Assembly: GCF_026967935.1 (NCBI RefSeq)
Contig: NZ_JAPVBL010000001.1
Span: 726,082-790,081, forward strand
Direction of reading: 5' to 3'
DNA length: 64,000 nt
Source of the DNA: Modestobacter sp. VKM Ac-2982
Lineage (GTDB): Bacteria; Actinomycetota; Actinomycetes; Mycobacteriales; Geodermatophilaceae
Part shown: positions 1 to 9,088 of the stretch, one piece after another
Layout of the letters: every line of letters starts with the position of its first letter
Numbering within the stretch: position 1 is the stretch's first letter
Position numbers and translations under genes: made by a program
Notes under the pieces: generated by a model
Told to the model about the DNA's origin: nothing
The model's database searches: none
Seen by the model: only the letters and a program-made list of their open reading frames with translations

Positions 1-168
1 GGCAGCGTCAGCAGCGTCGTTGGTGACGCCGATCCGGGCGACGGCGGCGTCGGCCGCGTCGTTGGTGACCCCGATCCTGCCCACGGCAGCGTCAGCAGCG
101 TCGTTGGTGACGCCGATCCGGGCGACGGCGGCGTCGGCCGCGTCGTTGGTGACCCCGATCCGGGCCAC
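1..168. repeat. 84-bp tandem repeat, two copies, continuing past the window edge
   Basis: Bases 1-84 and 85-168 are the same except for two substitutions near the end of each copy. Each copy encodes two 14-residue units on the minus strand. Near-identity at synonymous sites points to recent expansion by slippage or unequal crossover. Confidence 0.9.
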
Positions 169-399
169 GGCAACGTCGGCGTCGGCGCGGATGACGTCGA
201 TGCCGGCGATCGCCACCTCGGCCCGGTCGGCGATCCCTTCCATCCGATCGACGAGCGCACCGACACGCTTCAGCAGCTGTTCGGCCTCGCCGAGGGCGCC
301 CGCCACCCGGGGCAGCAGGGCGAGGGCCTCGGTGACGCCGTCACGGAGACCCTCGGCGGCGTGCAGCACGTCCGACGGGCCGGGGAAGGGCAACTTCAC
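1..399 (-). CDS. Alanine-rich tandem-repeat protein, 3' end outside window
   Basis: I do not recognise the family. The reading frame starts at GTG 399, with an in-frame TAG four codons upstream, and runs 133 codons off the window edge. The first 75 or so residues are amphipathic, with regularly spaced leucine, valine and alanine (for example LLPRVAGALGEAEQLLKRVG), and look like a helical or phasin-like bundle. From about residue 78 a 14-residue unit of the type ARIGVTNDAADAAV is repeated at least four times. In DNA the units alternate as an 84-bp block (1-84 and 85-168) that differs at only two bases. No clear Shine-Dalgarno sequence precedes the start. A surface-associated or granule-associated helical protein is possible but unproven. 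Confidence 0.6.
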   Translation of the reverse strand, partial: MKLPFPGPSDVLHAAEGLRDGVTEALALLPRVAGALGEAEQLLKRVGALVDRMEGIADRAEVAIAGIDVIRADADVAVARIGVTNDAADAAVARIGVTNDAADAAVGRIGVTNDAADAAVARIGVTNDAADAA

Positions 400-596
400 G
401 GCCAGAGGCTACGGTCCTGCGGGTCGGCCTGCCGGTCGAGCCGTCCTTCCGCTGCGACCGATCCGTTCGTCCCCCGCGCGTCCGGCTGGGCGGGTGGTCG
501 ACCGCCCGTATCGTGGAGCGGTCGCACCGGCGGCGGTCTGCGACCGCCCGGGGCGGGACGACCGGGCAGCGAGCGGCTGCCGACAACGACGATGGG

Positions 597-2870
597 ATGT
601 CGACGCCGGTGGCGGATCAGCCGACGCGGGACGGGGCCGACGGCGGTCCCCGACGCGACGACCGGTCGACCGGCGCCGGCCCGCCTGCCTCTGGGCACGC
701 CGGGGACGGCCCGGCCGCGCCGCTGACCGTCGCCGAGTTGCTCGCCCGCTCGGGCACCGGGGTCCGCCGGCGACGGGCGGACCGCCGGGAGGCCGGTGAG
801 CTCACGGGCCGTCAGCAACCGGTCGACGACGCCGGGACCCCGCTGTGGCAGCCCGGTGTGGACAGGGACGACGCACCAGCACGGCCGGGCGGCCCGGCCT
901 CGTCCGACGGACCCGGTCCCCGGGGTGGCTGGCGGGACCGCCCGCAGCCGTCCGTCGTCCCCTCGCCGCAGGTGCTGCCGACCGGCTGGCAGCCGGCGAT
1001 GCCCGCACCCGTCTCCGAGCCGGAGCCCGCCGCCCCGACCGACGAGCCCGGCGTCCGGGTCGCCCGCCCGCCGGCCGCCCCGCCCGGGTCCCGCAGGCAC
1101 CTTCCTCCGGCCGAGCGGGCCACGCCGACGGCGGGGCGTCGCCCCCCGGTCCCCGCCGCCACGCCGAACGGGCCCGGCTCGCCCACCCCCGGCGTCCCGG
1201 AGAGCCCGAGGCCGCCGGCCGGCAGCAGGCCGGCCGCGGCACCGTCCGTGCCCATGCCCTCACGGCCGGTCCGGTCGTCGGCGCCCGTGGCCTCCCCGAC
1301 GCCACTCCCGGCACCGACGTCGTCCCCGCGGCCGGTGGGCCCGCCGCTCCCCCCTGTGGCACCACCGCAGTACTCGGTGCCGGTGCCCGGGGTCCGGCGC
1401 AGCCTGCCGGTGCCACCCATCCCCGGCCGGGACGTACCCGTCGGCGCGACGGTCGCCGATCTGCCCACGCCCCGCCCACCTGCCGGGCCGCTCCGCCGTC
1501 GGGTGACCCGGGTCGCGCTCGCGCTGGTGGCCCTGTTCGGCCTGGTGGCCGTCTACTACGTGGGCCTCTACTTCTACGCCGACCACTCGATCGGCCGGGT
1601 CGACGCGCTGGTCACCGACGGCCCCGAGGTGCTGGCCCCGCAGCTGCAGGAGACCTCGTCGACCTACCTGGTGGTCGGCACCGGCCTGCCCGGGCGGAGT
1701 GGGCTGCCTGCGGTCAGCACCGTGGTCGCGCACGTCTCCGCCGACGGCGAGCAGGCCGTGCTGGTCAGCGTGCCGCCCACGGCACTGTCCGACACCCCCG
1801 TCTGCCAGACGACGGACGGCGATCTGCGTCAGCCGCAGACCGAGCCGTTCGCCGCCGCCCTGCTCGACGGCGGTCCCTCCTGCCTGGTCCGGTCGGTGCA
1901 GCAGCTGACCGGCCTGCGGGTCGACCACTACGTGTCCGTCGACCTCGCCCGGCTGCCCGGCATGGTCGAGGCGCTCGGCGGGGTCCCGGTCTGCCCGGGG
2001 ACGGGTGGCCTCCAGCTGGCCGGCGCCGAGGTGACCGGCTTCCTGCAGCCCGCCACCGGGACCGACGTCACCGGCGCAGCGGTCGCCGAACGCGAGCAGC
2101 GAGTGCTGATCTCGGCACTCGACTCCGCGCTGGCGGACAGCACGCTGGCCGACCCGCTCACCCTGACCCGCTTCCTCTCCCGGGCAGGGGACGCGTTCAC
2201 CGTGGACGCGGAGACGACGCTGGGCGACCTCCGGACCTTCGGGGCCACCCTGGGCGAGCTGTCCGGCGGCGCGATCGAGCGCACCGGGCTCCCGGTCGCC
2301 GAGGTGGGCCACGTGCCCAGTGGCAGCGACCAGGCGGTGGTCGTCGTCGACGCCGCCGCGACCCGGCAGCTGTTCGACTCGGTGATCGAGACCGGCCTGC
2401 TGCCCGTCCCGGCCGGCGCTGGCGTCGCCGACGCCGCGGCGACCGACCCCGCGCCCGCCGAGCCGGCGCCGGTGGTCGACCCGGTGCCCGAGGGGACGAC
2501 CGTCTCCGTGGAGCCGGCCGGGGTGACGCTGGACGTGCTGGACGGCTCCGCTTCCGGGCGCACCGGCGAGGTGGCCGACGGCCTGGCCGCCGCGGGGTTC
2601 CGGGTCGGTGCCCGGGGCGTCGAACCGGCGACCGTGGACCGCACCGTGGTCCGGTACGGCCCGGCGGCGCTGGAGCCGGCGCGCACGGTGGCGGCGGCCG
2701 TGCCCGGAGCCGTGCTGGTGGAGACCCCCCTCGTCGGCTCGGCGGTGCAGCTGGTTGTCGGGCCGGACTTCACCGGCCTGGCTGCCGTGGAGATCGGCAC
2801 CCCGGTGCCGACGACAGCGGCCCCGGACCCCGCTGTCGCGGAGGCCGAGGCCGCATCGTCCTGCAGCTGA
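597..2870 (+). CDS. LytR-CpsA-Psr (LCP) family membrane protein with LytR_C domain
   Basis: A 757-residue type II membrane protein. Residues 1-300 are a disordered, Pro/Ala/Arg-rich cytoplasmic region. One membrane helix lies at about 302-325 (VALALVALFGLVAVYYVGLY). An LCP-like extracellular domain follows at about 355-550, with the recognisable LTGLRVDHYVSVDL and EALGGVPVCPG segments. A LytR_C domain lies at about 635-730. LCP enzymes transfer glycan polymers onto peptidoglycan; here several usual arginine and aspartate landmarks of the active site (the RSDT-like and SIPRD-like motifs) are absent, so catalysis is doubtful. M. tuberculosis also has an LCP gene (Rv0822c) near its pst gene. ATG 597 was chosen because the upstream extension is arginine-rich low-complexity sequence; an earlier GTG at 513 is possible. 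Confidence 0.8.
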   Translation: MSTPVADQPTRDGADGGPRRDDRSTGAGPPASGHAGDGPAAPLTVAELLARSGTGVRRRRADRREAGELTGRQQPVDDAGTPLWQPGVDRDDAPARPGGPASSDGPGPRGGWRDRPQPSVVPSPQVLPTGWQPAMPAPVSEPEPAAPTDEPGVRVARPPAAPPGSRRHLPPAERATPTAGRRPPVPAATPNGPGSPTPGVPESPRPPAGSRPAAAPSVPMPSRPVRSSAPVASPTPLPAPTSSPRPVGPPLPPVAPPQYSVPVPGVRRSLPVPPIPGRDVPVGATVADLPTPRPPAGPLRRRVTRVALALVALFGLVAVYYVGLYFYADHSIGRVDALVTDGPEVLAPQLQETSSTYLVVGTGLPGRSGLPAVSTVVAHVSADGEQAVLVSVPPTALSDTPVCQTTDGDLRQPQTEPFAAALLDGGPSCLVRSVQQLTGLRVDHYVSVDLARLPGMVEALGGVPVCPGTGGLQLAGAEVTGFLQPATGTDVTGAAVAEREQRVLISALDSALADSTLADPLTLTRFLSRAGDAFTVDAETTLGDLRTFGATLGELSGGAIERTGLPVAEVGHVPSGSDQAVVVVDAAATRQLFDSVIETGLLPVPAGAGVADAAATDPAPAEPAPVVDPVPEGTTVSVEPAGVTLDVLDGSASGRTGEVADGLAAAGFRVGARGVEPATVDRTVVRYGPAALEPARTVAAAVPGAVLVETPLVGSAVQLVVGPDFTGLAAVEIGTPVPTTAAPDPAVAEAEAASSCS

Positions 2871-2890
2871 GCGGCGGGAGAGCCGCTCAG
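2867..2890. terminator. Bidirectional hairpin between LCP gene and pstB
   Basis: CTGAGCGGC, a 6-nt loop and GCCGCTCAG form a perfect 9-bp stem that includes the LCP stop codon and sits between convergent genes. Confidence 0.6.
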
Positions 2891-2897
2891 CGGAGCA

Positions 2898-3677
2898 TCA
2901 CCCGAACCGGCCGGAGATGTAGTCCTCCGTCGCCTTCTCGTCGGGGTTGCTGAAGATCTTCTCGGTGGGGTTGTACTCGATCAGCCGGCCGGGCTGCCCG
3001 ACCCCGTTGAGGTTGAAGAACCCGGTGGTCTCGCTGACCCGCGCGGCCTGCTGCATGTTGTGCGTGACGATGACGATGGTGAACTGCTCCTTGAGCTCCA
3101 TCATCAGGTCCTCCACGGCCAGCGTGGAGATCGGGTCGAGCGCGGAGCACGGCTCGTCCATCAGCAGCACCTCCGGCTGGACGGCGATGGCCCGGGCGAT
3201 GCACAGCCGCTGCTGCTGACCACCGGAGAGCCCCGACCCCGGGCGGTTCAGCCGGTCCTTGACCTCGTTCCACAGGTTCGCGCCCTTGAGGGAACGCTCC
3301 ACCAGGCCGTCCATGTCGCTCTTGCTGGTCTTCTTGGCGTTCAGCCGCAGACCTGCTGCGACGTTGTCGTAGATCGACATCGTCGGGAACGGGTTCGGCC
3401 GCTGGAAGACCATGCCGATCTGCCGGCGGACGTCGACCGGGTCGACGTCGGAGCCGTAGAGGTCCTGCCCCTCGATGACGACCTTCCCCTCGACGCGGGC
3501 GCCGGGGATCACCTCGTGCATCCGGTTGAGCGACCGCAGGAAGGTGGACTTGCCACACCCCGAGGGCCCGATGAGGGCGGTGATGCTGCGCGGCTCGATG
3601 GACAGGTTGACGCCTTCCACGGCCTTGAAGTTGCCGTAGTAGATGTCCAGGTCCGAGACGTCGATGCGCTTGGCCAC
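2898..3677 (-). CDS. pstB: Phosphate ABC transporter ATP-binding protein PstB
   Basis: ATPase of the high-affinity phosphate importer PstSCAB, acting on the cytoplasmic face of the membrane. The 259 residues include Walker [10 protein letters not shown] (about 38-46), a Q-loop ([10 protein letters not shown]), the signature LSGGQQQR, Walker B VLLMDEP and a switch histidine (VTHNM). Length matches the family (250-275). It is the last gene of a minus-strand pstS-C-A-B set, 23 bp after pstA. No phoU follows; a phoU homologue lies 32 kb away beside senX3-regX3. Confidence 0.97.
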   Translation of the reverse strand: MAKRIDVSDLDIYYGNFKAVEGVNLSIEPRSITALIGPSGCGKSTFLRSLNRMHEVIPGARVEGKVVIEGQDLYGSDVDPVDVRRQIGMVFQRPNPFPTMSIYDNVAAGLRLNAKKTSKSDMDGLVERSLKGANLWNEVKDRLNRPGSGLSGGQQQRLCIARAIAVQPEVLLMDEPCSALDPISTLAVEDLMMELKEQFTIVIVTHNMQQAARVSETTGFFNLNGVGQPGRLIEYNPTEKIFSNPDEKATEDYISGRFG

Positions 3678-3700
3678 GTGGTGTTCCTCCGGGTTCCGGG

Positions 3701-4789
3701 TCAGCGACTGGTCTTGGGGGCGAAGAGGCGGCTGATCAGGCGGGCGACCACGTTGAGGCCCATGACCAGCATGATGAGGACCAGGGCGGCTGTCCAGGCC
3801 CGGTCGATCGCGTTCTCCGGCGGCACGCCCGGTTGGGTGAGCTGGTAGTAGGCGTACACCGGGAGGGTCGCCATCCGCCCGTCGAACGGGTTGAAGTTCA
3901 GGGCGTTGGTGATGCCGACCGTGATCAGCAGAGGTGCGGTCTCACCGATCACCCGGGCGATGGCCAGGGTGACACCGGTGGCGAGGCCGGCGATCGCGGT
4001 CGGGATGACCACCTTGAGGATCGTGCGCCACTTGGGCACGCCCAGGGCGTAGGCGGCCTCGCGGAGCTCGTTCGGGACGAGCTTGAGCACCTCCTCCGCC
4101 GAGCGGACGATCACCGGGATCATCAGCACCGACAGGGCCACCGCGCCCATGATCCCCAGCCGGACCCCCGGGCCGAAGATGAGCACGAACAGCGCGTAGG
4201 CGAACAGGCCGGCGACGATCGAGGGGATGCCGGTCATCACGTCGACCAGGAAGGTGATCGACCGCTTGAGCCGGCCGGAGCCGTACTCCACCAGGTAGAT
4301 CGCGGTCATCAGGCCGATCGGCACCGAGATCAGCGTGGTCAGCAGCGTGATGATCAGCGTGCCCATGAGCGCGTGGTAGGCGCCACCGCCCGGTCCGATG
4401 ATCCCCTGCAAGGAGGCGGTGAAGAACTCGCCGTCGAAGCGCTCCGCACCGCGGCGGACCACCTCGTAGACCAGCGAGACCAGCGGCACCATGGCGATGC
4501 CGAAGGCGCTGATCACCAGGCAGGTGACCAGCCGGTCGACGGCCTTGCGCGGCCCTTCGGTCACCCGGGACAGCACGTAGGTGCCCAGCGTGCCGAGCAC
4601 CACCGTGTAGATGACGAACAGCACGATGTTCCAGCTGGTCAGCAGCCCGATCCCCAGCGCGAGGACGGCGGCGGCACCGAACACCGCCCACGGCACCCAC
4701 GGCGCCTGCTTCTCGTGGCCGCCCAGGGGGTTGGGGGACGACGCAGAGGTGTCCGGTCCGGCGCTGGACTGCTGGGTGGAGGTGCTCAT
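3701..4789 (-). CDS. pstA: Phosphate ABC transporter permease PstA
   Basis: Inner-membrane permease of the Pst importer, 362 residues with multiple hydrophobic segments and the transporter EAA-loop ([17 protein letters not shown]). The N-terminal 60 residues hold a Ser/Gly/Pro-rich tail followed by two extra hydrophobic stretches, giving a protein longer than the roughly 280-300 residue PstA of enterobacteria; such extensions occur in actinobacteria. ATG 4789 overlaps the pstC stop (TGATG), which fixes the start and indicates translational coupling. Confidence 0.95.
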   Translation of the reverse strand: MSTSTQQSSAGPDTSASSPNPLGGHEKQAPWVPWAVFGAAAVLALGIGLLTSWNIVLFVIYTVVLGTLGTYVLSRVTEGPRKAVDRLVTCLVISAFGIAMVPLVSLVYEVVRRGAERFDGEFFTASLQGIIGPGGGAYHALMGTLIITLLTTLISVPIGLMTAIYLVEYGSGRLKRSITFLVDVMTGIPSIVAGLFAYALFVLIFGPGVRLGIMGAVALSVLMIPVIVRSAEEVLKLVPNELREAAYALGVPKWRTILKVVIPTAIAGLATGVTLAIARVIGETAPLLITVGITNALNFNPFDGRMATLPVYAYYQLTQPGVPPENAIDRAWTAALVLIMLVMGLNVVARLISRLFAPKTSR

Positions 4790-5736
4790 CAGTTCGCTCC
4801 GGAGAAGTCGGCGCGGCGGTTGACGACCCACCGGGCGAGCATGTTGACCAGGAGGGTGATCACGAAGAGCGCGAGCCCGCTGGCGATCAGGGTGTTGACG
4901 GCGAGTCCGGTCGACTCCGGGAACTGCAGGGCGATGTTCGCCGCGATCGTCTGCGGGTTGGCGCTGGAGATGAGCGCCCAGGTGATCCCCGCGGCCGAGC
5001 CGGACAGGATGATCGCCACGGCCATCGTCTCGCCGAGGGCGCGCCCCAGGCCGAGCATCGAGCCGCCGATGACGCCGGACTTGCCGTAGGGGATGACCGC
5101 GATCTTGATCATCTCCCAGCGGGTGGCGCCCAGGGCGAGGGCGGCCTCGGTGTGCAGCGTGGGCACCTGGCTGAAGACCTCGCGGGAGATGGCGCTGACG
5201 ATCGGCAGGATCATCACCGCGAGCACCAGCCCGATGGTCAGCATGGTGCGGCCGGTCGAGGAGACGGGCCCCGCGAAGAACGGCAGGAAGCCGAGGTTCT
5301 CCTCCAGCCACCGGTAGAACGGCACCAGTCGGGGGGCGAGCCAGAAGATGCCCCAGAAGCCGTACACGATGCTCGGGATCGCGGCCAGCAGGTCGACCAC
5401 GTAGCCCAGTCCGGCGGCCAGCTTGCGCGGCGCGTAGAAGGTGATGAACAGCGCGATCGCCACCGCCAGCGGGGTGGCGACCAGCAGGGCGATCACCGCG
5501 GAGAGCAGCGTGCCGAAGACCAGGGGGCCGATGTAGGAGGCGAGGCCACCGTCACCGGAGATCTCGTCCGCCGACGCCGTCAGCGCCGGCACCGACTCGC
5601 TGATCAGGAAGAGGGCCACCCCGGCCAGGATGACCAGGATGAGGATGCCGGCGCCCTTGGCGCTGCCCGCGAAGATGCGGTCGCCGGGCCGGCTCTTGGG
5701 CTGCTGGGCGGGTGGTGCGCTGGTGGTGGAGGTCAC
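4789..5736 (-). CDS. pstC: Phosphate ABC transporter permease PstC
   Basis: Partner permease of PstA, 315 residues. A short cytoplasmic tail rich in Pro/Gln/Ser is followed by six predicted membrane segments. The EAA-loop EAALALGATRWEMIKIAVIP is present, as is the LGRALGETMAVAI segment typical of PstC. It lies 124 bp downstream of pstS and overlaps pstA by one base. Its family assignment rests on these motifs and its position within pstSCAB. Confidence 0.95.
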   Translation of the reverse strand: MTSTTSAPPAQQPKSRPGDRIFAGSAKGAGILILVILAGVALFLISESVPALTASADEISGDGGLASYIGPLVFGTLLSAVIALLVATPLAVAIALFITFYAPRKLAAGLGYVVDLLAAIPSIVYGFWGIFWLAPRLVPFYRWLEENLGFLPFFAGPVSSTGRTMLTIGLVLAVMILPIVSAISREVFSQVPTLHTEAALALGATRWEMIKIAVIPYGKSGVIGGSMLGLGRALGETMAVAIILSGSAAGITWALISSANPQTIAANIALQFPESTGLAVNTLIASGLALFVITLLVNMLARWVVNRRADFSGAN

Positions 5737-5860
5737 CGATCGCTCCGGGGGGCTCGTACTGCGGGGTGCTGGGAGGCGTGCAGTGGATCACGCGCCACGG
5801 CGGCCCGGGGTGTCCGGGTGGACACTCCGAGCCGCCGCAGCGCGCTGGTGACCGGCTCGA

Positions 5861-6976
5861 TCAGCCGGCGGCCGTGATCGCGTCGATCGCGCTCTGCGCC
5901 TGCTCGCGCAGGGTGTCGGAGATCGGCGCGCTGCCCGCGGCGTCGGCCGCGGCCTGCTGGCCCTCCTCGCTGACCACGTAGGTCATGAAGTCCGTGACCA
6001 GGTCGGCGGTCTCCTGGTCGTCGTACTCGATGCAGCCGACGTGGTAGCTGATCAGGACGATCGGGTAGTTGCCCGACTCGGTGGTGTCGCGGGCGAGCTC
6101 CACGGCGAAGTCGTACTCGCCCCGGCCCTCCAGCGTCTCCGAGTTCTCCACCACGGCAGCGGCGGCCTCGGCGGTGGGCTCGACGAACTCCTCGCCGACA
6201 CCGATGTTGGCCACGCCCAGGTCGCCGGCCTGGCTCAGGTCGGCGTAGCCGATGCTGCCGTTGCCGGCCGTGACGGCGCTGATCACGCCGGACGTGCCCT
6301 GGGCGGCCTCGCCGCCGGAGACGGGCCAGTCACCACTGGCCTCGTGCGGCCACGCGTCGCCGGCCGCGGCGACCAGGTACTCGGTGAAGTTCTCCGTGGT
6401 GCCGGACTCGTCACTCCGGTTGACCGGGGTGATCGGCAGGTCCGGGAGGGTGGCGTCCGGGTTGTCGGCCGCGATCGCCGGGTCGTTCCAGTTGGTGATC
6501 TGCTGGTTGAAGATCCCGGCCACGACCTCGGGGGAGAGGTTCAGCTCGTCGACGCCCTCGAGGTTGTAGACGACGGCGATCGGCGCGATGTAGTTCGCCA
6601 GCTCGAAGATGCCGGACTCGCCGCAGCGCTCCTCGGCCTGCGCGAGCTCCTCCTCGTCCAGCGCGGCGTCCGAGCCGGCGAAGTCGGTGCCGCCGGCCAG
6701 GAACTGCTCGCGGCCACCGCCAGAGCCGACCGGGTCGTAGTTGACCGTGACGTCGGGCTGGACGCTCGAGTAGCCGGCCGTCCAGCCCTGCATGGCCGCC
6801 TGCTGGCTGCTGGCGCCGGCGCCGACGAGGGTGCCGCTGAGCTCCCCGCCGCTTTCGCCCCCGGAAGCGGTGCCCGAACCGGTCTCCTCGTTCGAGGCGC
6901 CGCACGCGGCGAGAGCGAGGGTGGCGGCGAGCGCTGCGGACACGGCCGCGGTGCGCGTCGTGGTGCTGAGCTTCAA
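5861..6976 (-). CDS. pstS: Phosphate-binding lipoprotein PstS
   Basis: Extracytoplasmic phosphate receptor that delivers phosphate to PstCA. The TTG start at 6976 is chosen because GAAAGG lies 8 nt upstream and because it gives a clean lipoprotein signal peptide (KLSTTTRTAAV... ending LALAAC, lipidated Cys25). A GTG further upstream would add 56 residues of arginine-rich leader and bury the signal. The mature 347-residue domain has the PstS hallmarks VGAGASSQQAAMQGW and GSGGGREQF (phosphate-contacting loops) and VNRSDESGTTENF. The gene has its own leader of about 60-70 nt with a hairpin and a PHO box upstream, so strong phosphate-starvation control is expected. Confidence 0.93.
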   Translation of the reverse strand: MKLSTTTRTAAVSAALAATLALAACGASNEETGSGTASGGESGGELSGTLVGAGASSQQAAMQGWTAGYSSVQPDVTVNYDPVGSGGGREQFLAGGTDFAGSDAALDEEELAQAEERCGESGIFELANYIAPIAVVYNLEGVDELNLSPEVVAGIFNQQITNWNDPAIAADNPDATLPDLPITPVNRSDESGTTENFTEYLVAAAGDAWPHEASGDWPVSGGEAAQGTSGVISAVTAGNGSIGYADLSQAGDLGVANIGVGEEFVEPTAEAAAAVVENSETLEGRGEYDFAVELARDTTESGNYPIVLISYHVGCIEYDDQETADLVTDFMTYVVSEEGQQAAADAAGSAPISDTLREQAQSAIDAITAAG

Positions 6977-7000
6977 CTCAGTGGCCTTTCGACTGGTGTG

Positions 7001-7023
7001 TGCCCGGACGTCGAAGCCGGGCA
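7001..7023 (-). other. Hairpin in the pstS leader
   Basis: TGCCCGG and CCGGGCA pair perfectly around a 9-nt loop in the transcribed leader of pstS, 24 nt before the TTG start. It may protect the mRNA or tune translation; no known riboswitch was recognised. Confidence 0.4.
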
Positions 7024-7043
7024 GGGAAGATCGAACGACCAGG

Positions 7044-7049
7044 ACGCTA
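7044..7049 (-). promoter_or_regulatory. Putative -10 box of pstS
   Basis: TAGCGT on the minus strand, about 28 bp downstream of the PHO box repeats. This spacing would place an activator over the -35 region. Confidence 0.45.
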
Positions 7050-7076
7050 AGCAGCGCAGATGGACGGATCCGGGTG

Positions 7077-7098
7077 GCTCGATGAACGCCGGGTGAAC
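7077..7098 (-). promoter_or_regulatory. PHO box upstream of pstS
   Basis: Two adjacent 11-bp direct repeats on the minus strand, GTTCACCCGGC then GTTCATCGAGC. This matches the actinobacterial PHO box (GTTCACC plus four weaker positions) bound by PhoP or RegX3-type regulators. The candidate regulator SenX3-RegX3 is encoded at 36.5-38.5 kb. Confidence 0.8.
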
Positions 7099-7131
7099 GC
7101 GGACTGAGACTTGGCCCACGAATCGACAGAC

Positions 7132-7153
7132 GGTGTACGTCCAACGGGTGAAC
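7132..7153 (-). promoter_or_regulatory. Second, weaker PHO-box-like site
   Basis: GTTCACCCGTT followed directly by a degenerate 11-mer on the minus strand, 33 bp upstream of the main PHO box. It may be an auxiliary site. Confidence 0.4.
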
Positions 7154-7216
7154 CGCCGCGTGGCGGGGTGCCGACGGGTGGTCCGAGGTCCCCGACGAGC
7201 GGTGCAGCAGGGCCGT

Positions 7217-8185
7217 TCAGGGCGAGGGCGTGCGCCGCCAGGAGACGTCGACGGCGTGCCGGGTGAACCCGCTCCGCTCGTACAGCGCGACGGCGGCGGT
7301 GTTGTCCTCCTCGACGTAGAGGAGCACAGCGGACAGGCCGGCGGCGCGCAGGTGCGCCAGCCCGGCATCGGTCAGGGCCCGGCCCAGCCGCATCCCCTGC
7401 GCGTCCGGGTCGATGCCGAGCACGTAGACCTCGCCGATCGGCTCGTCGCCGACGTCGCCGGCCGGGTGCACCTTGGTCCAGTGGAAGCCGAGCAGTCGGG
7501 GCCCGTCCGGCTCGTCCCGCCAGGCCAGGAAGAACCCGGCCGGGTCGAACCAGGCCTCCCCCTCGCGCAGGGCGAGGTCGCCGCGGGTCCACCGGCCCTG
7601 CTCGGGGTGGGAGGCGAAGGCGCGGGAGTTCACCCGCAGCCAGGCGTCCTCGTCGGTGCCCGGCCGGAAGGTCGTGACGGACACCCCGGTCGGCAGCTCG
7701 AGCCGCGGGTCGGGGTCGACCCCGTCCAGCGGACGGCGCATCTGCAGCAGCACGCGCGCCCGGTCGTAACCGCGGCCGCGGGCGAGCTCGGCCGACCCGG
7801 GCAGCTCGCCGTGCGCCCACACCCGCAGCGGGCGGTCGGCGGCGAGCTCCTCGAGCCGGGCGACCAGGGCGGTGCCCACGCCGCGACGACGGCTGCCCGG
7901 GGCCACGACCAGCTCGGCCTCGGCCTCCGGGTCGCCGGGCGGCAGCTCCAGCCGGGCATGGCCGAGGAGCGTGCCGGCGTCGTCCCGTGCGGTGAGGTCG
8001 ACGCCACCGACCGGGCCGCCGTGCTGCAGTCGCAGCTCGGACTCCTCGGAGACCGGCCGCACCCCGTCGGCGGCCAGCGCTGCCTCGAGCAGGGCGCGGA
8101 CCTCCTGCACGACCGCGGCGGGGAGCCGTTCGGTGACCTCGACCAGCACCGGGTTCAGCGGACCGTGGTCAGGAGAGCGGGACAC
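7217..8185 (-). CDS. mshD: Mycothiol acetyltransferase MshD
   Basis: Catalyses the last step of mycothiol synthesis, acetylating Cys-GlcN-inositol with acetyl-CoA. The 322-residue protein has two GNAT folds. The N-terminal one carries the acetyl-CoA loop [16 protein letters not shown] (about 94-109). The C-terminal one carries [21 protein letters not shown] (about 250-270) and ends with the [19 protein letters not shown] motif. GTG 8185 overlaps the end of glnR by 17 bp. The glnR-mshD order is as in mycobacteria. Together with mshA at 29.7 kb it shows that the cell makes mycothiol. Confidence 0.93.
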   Translation of the reverse strand: MSRSPDHGPLNPVLVEVTERLPAAVVQEVRALLEAALAADGVRPVSEESELRLQHGGPVGGVDLTARDDAGTLLGHARLELPPGDPEAEAELVVAPGSRRRGVGTALVARLEELAADRPLRVWAHGELPGSAELARGRGYDRARVLLQMRRPLDGVDPDPRLELPTGVSVTTFRPGTDEDAWLRVNSRAFASHPEQGRWTRGDLALREGEAWFDPAGFFLAWRDEPDGPRLLGFHWTKVHPAGDVGDEPIGEVYVLGIDPDAQGMRLGRALTDAGLAHLRAAGLSAVLLYVEEDNTAAVALYERSGFTRHAVDVSWRRTPSP

Positions 8186-8906
8186 CGGTCTCGACCGCCG
8201 CCACGTTGGCCGCGGCGGTCGCGTCGGCGACCTGCTGGTCGAGCTTGTAGCCGACGTTGCGGACCGTGCCGATCAGGGCCTCGTGCTCGGTGCCGAGCTT
8301 GGCGCGCAGCCGACGGACGTGCACGTCGACGGTGCGGGTGCCACCGAAGTAGTCGTAGCCCCAGATCTCCTGCAGCAGCTGGGCCCGGGAGAAGACCCGG
8401 CCCGGGTGCTGGGCGAGGTACTTGAGGAGCTCGAACTCCTTGTAGGTGAGGTCGAGCGGGCGCCCGCGCAGCTTCGCCGAGTAGCTGTGCTCGTCGATCA
8501 CCAGCTCGCCGGCCTTGGTCACGCCGCCCTCCGACCCGTCGGCCGGCGCGGTGGCGGCCAGCCTGCGGGCGGTGGCCCACTTCAGCCGGGCGTCGACCTC
8601 GGCCGGGCCGGCGGTGTCGAGCACGACGTCGTCGACGCCCCAGTCGGCCGACAGGGCGACGAGGCCGCCCTCGGACAGCACCGCGACCAGCGAGGCGGCG
8701 ACGCCCGTCGAGGCCAGCAGCGAGCACAGGGTCCGCGCGGAGACGAGGTCGTGCCGGGCGTCGACCAGCACGACGTCCCCGGCGTCACCGTCGAGCAGGC
8801 TGGACAGCTCGGGAGGCACGACGCGCACCTGGTGGGCCAGCAGCCCGAGTGCAGGGAGGACCTCCGTGGTGGCCTGACGGGCCGAGGTCATGAGCACGAG
8901 CCGCAT
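8169..8906 (-). CDS. glnR: Nitrogen regulator GlnR (orphan OmpR-type)
   Basis: DNA-binding regulator of nitrogen assimilation in actinobacteria. The 245 residues comprise an atypical receiver domain (1-115) and an OmpR-type winged helix (about 140-225, with [20 protein letters not shown] and [13 protein letters not shown]). The receiver keeps one aspartate at the usual position (D49, LVDARHD) but lacks the rest of the acidic pocket and the switch lysine, as is known for GlnR, which is not driven by a partner kinase. Position next to mshD, thioredoxin and LmeA matches the mycobacterial glnR locus. A -10 box TATCCT lies about 58 bp upstream and AGGAGA precedes the ATG. Confidence 0.92.
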   Translation of the reverse strand: MRLVLMTSARQATTEVLPALGLLAHQVRVVPPELSSLLDGDAGDVVLVDARHDLVSARTLCSLLASTGVAASLVAVLSEGGLVALSADWGVDDVVLDTAGPAEVDARLKWATARRLAATAPADGSEGGVTKAGELVIDEHSYSAKLRGRPLDLTYKEFELLKYLAQHPGRVFSRAQLLQEIWGYDYFGGTRTVDVHVRRLRAKLGTEHEALIGTVRNVGYKLDQQVADATAAANVAAVETGVPLS

Positions 8907-8963
8907 GTCGTCTCCTCACTGGGCGCACCCAGGCCGTCGACGGCGCTGTCGAGGTGAGAGGGC

Positions 8964-8969
8964 AGGATA
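8964..8969 (-). promoter_or_regulatory. Putative -10 box of glnR
   Basis: TATCCT on the minus strand, leaving a leader of about 50 nt before the glnR ATG. Confidence 0.45.
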
Positions 8970-9088
8970 GCGGACGTGCGCCACCGTCCGGACGAACTGG
9001 TGAGGTACCGCACGACCGGGTCGTGTCCCGGCGACACGACCACCCCGGCACGCCCCGCGGTGCGGGCATCCTCTGCGAGGATCCCGGG

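Noticed and set aside
1-168. CRISPR-like direct repeats
   Set aside because: The copies are contiguous with no unique spacers and keep one reading frame, so this is a coding tandem repeat.
20-799. Plus-strand open frame at the window start
   Set aside because: It is the antisense shadow of the repeat protein, with low-complexity Ser/Ala/Thr content and no ribosome site.
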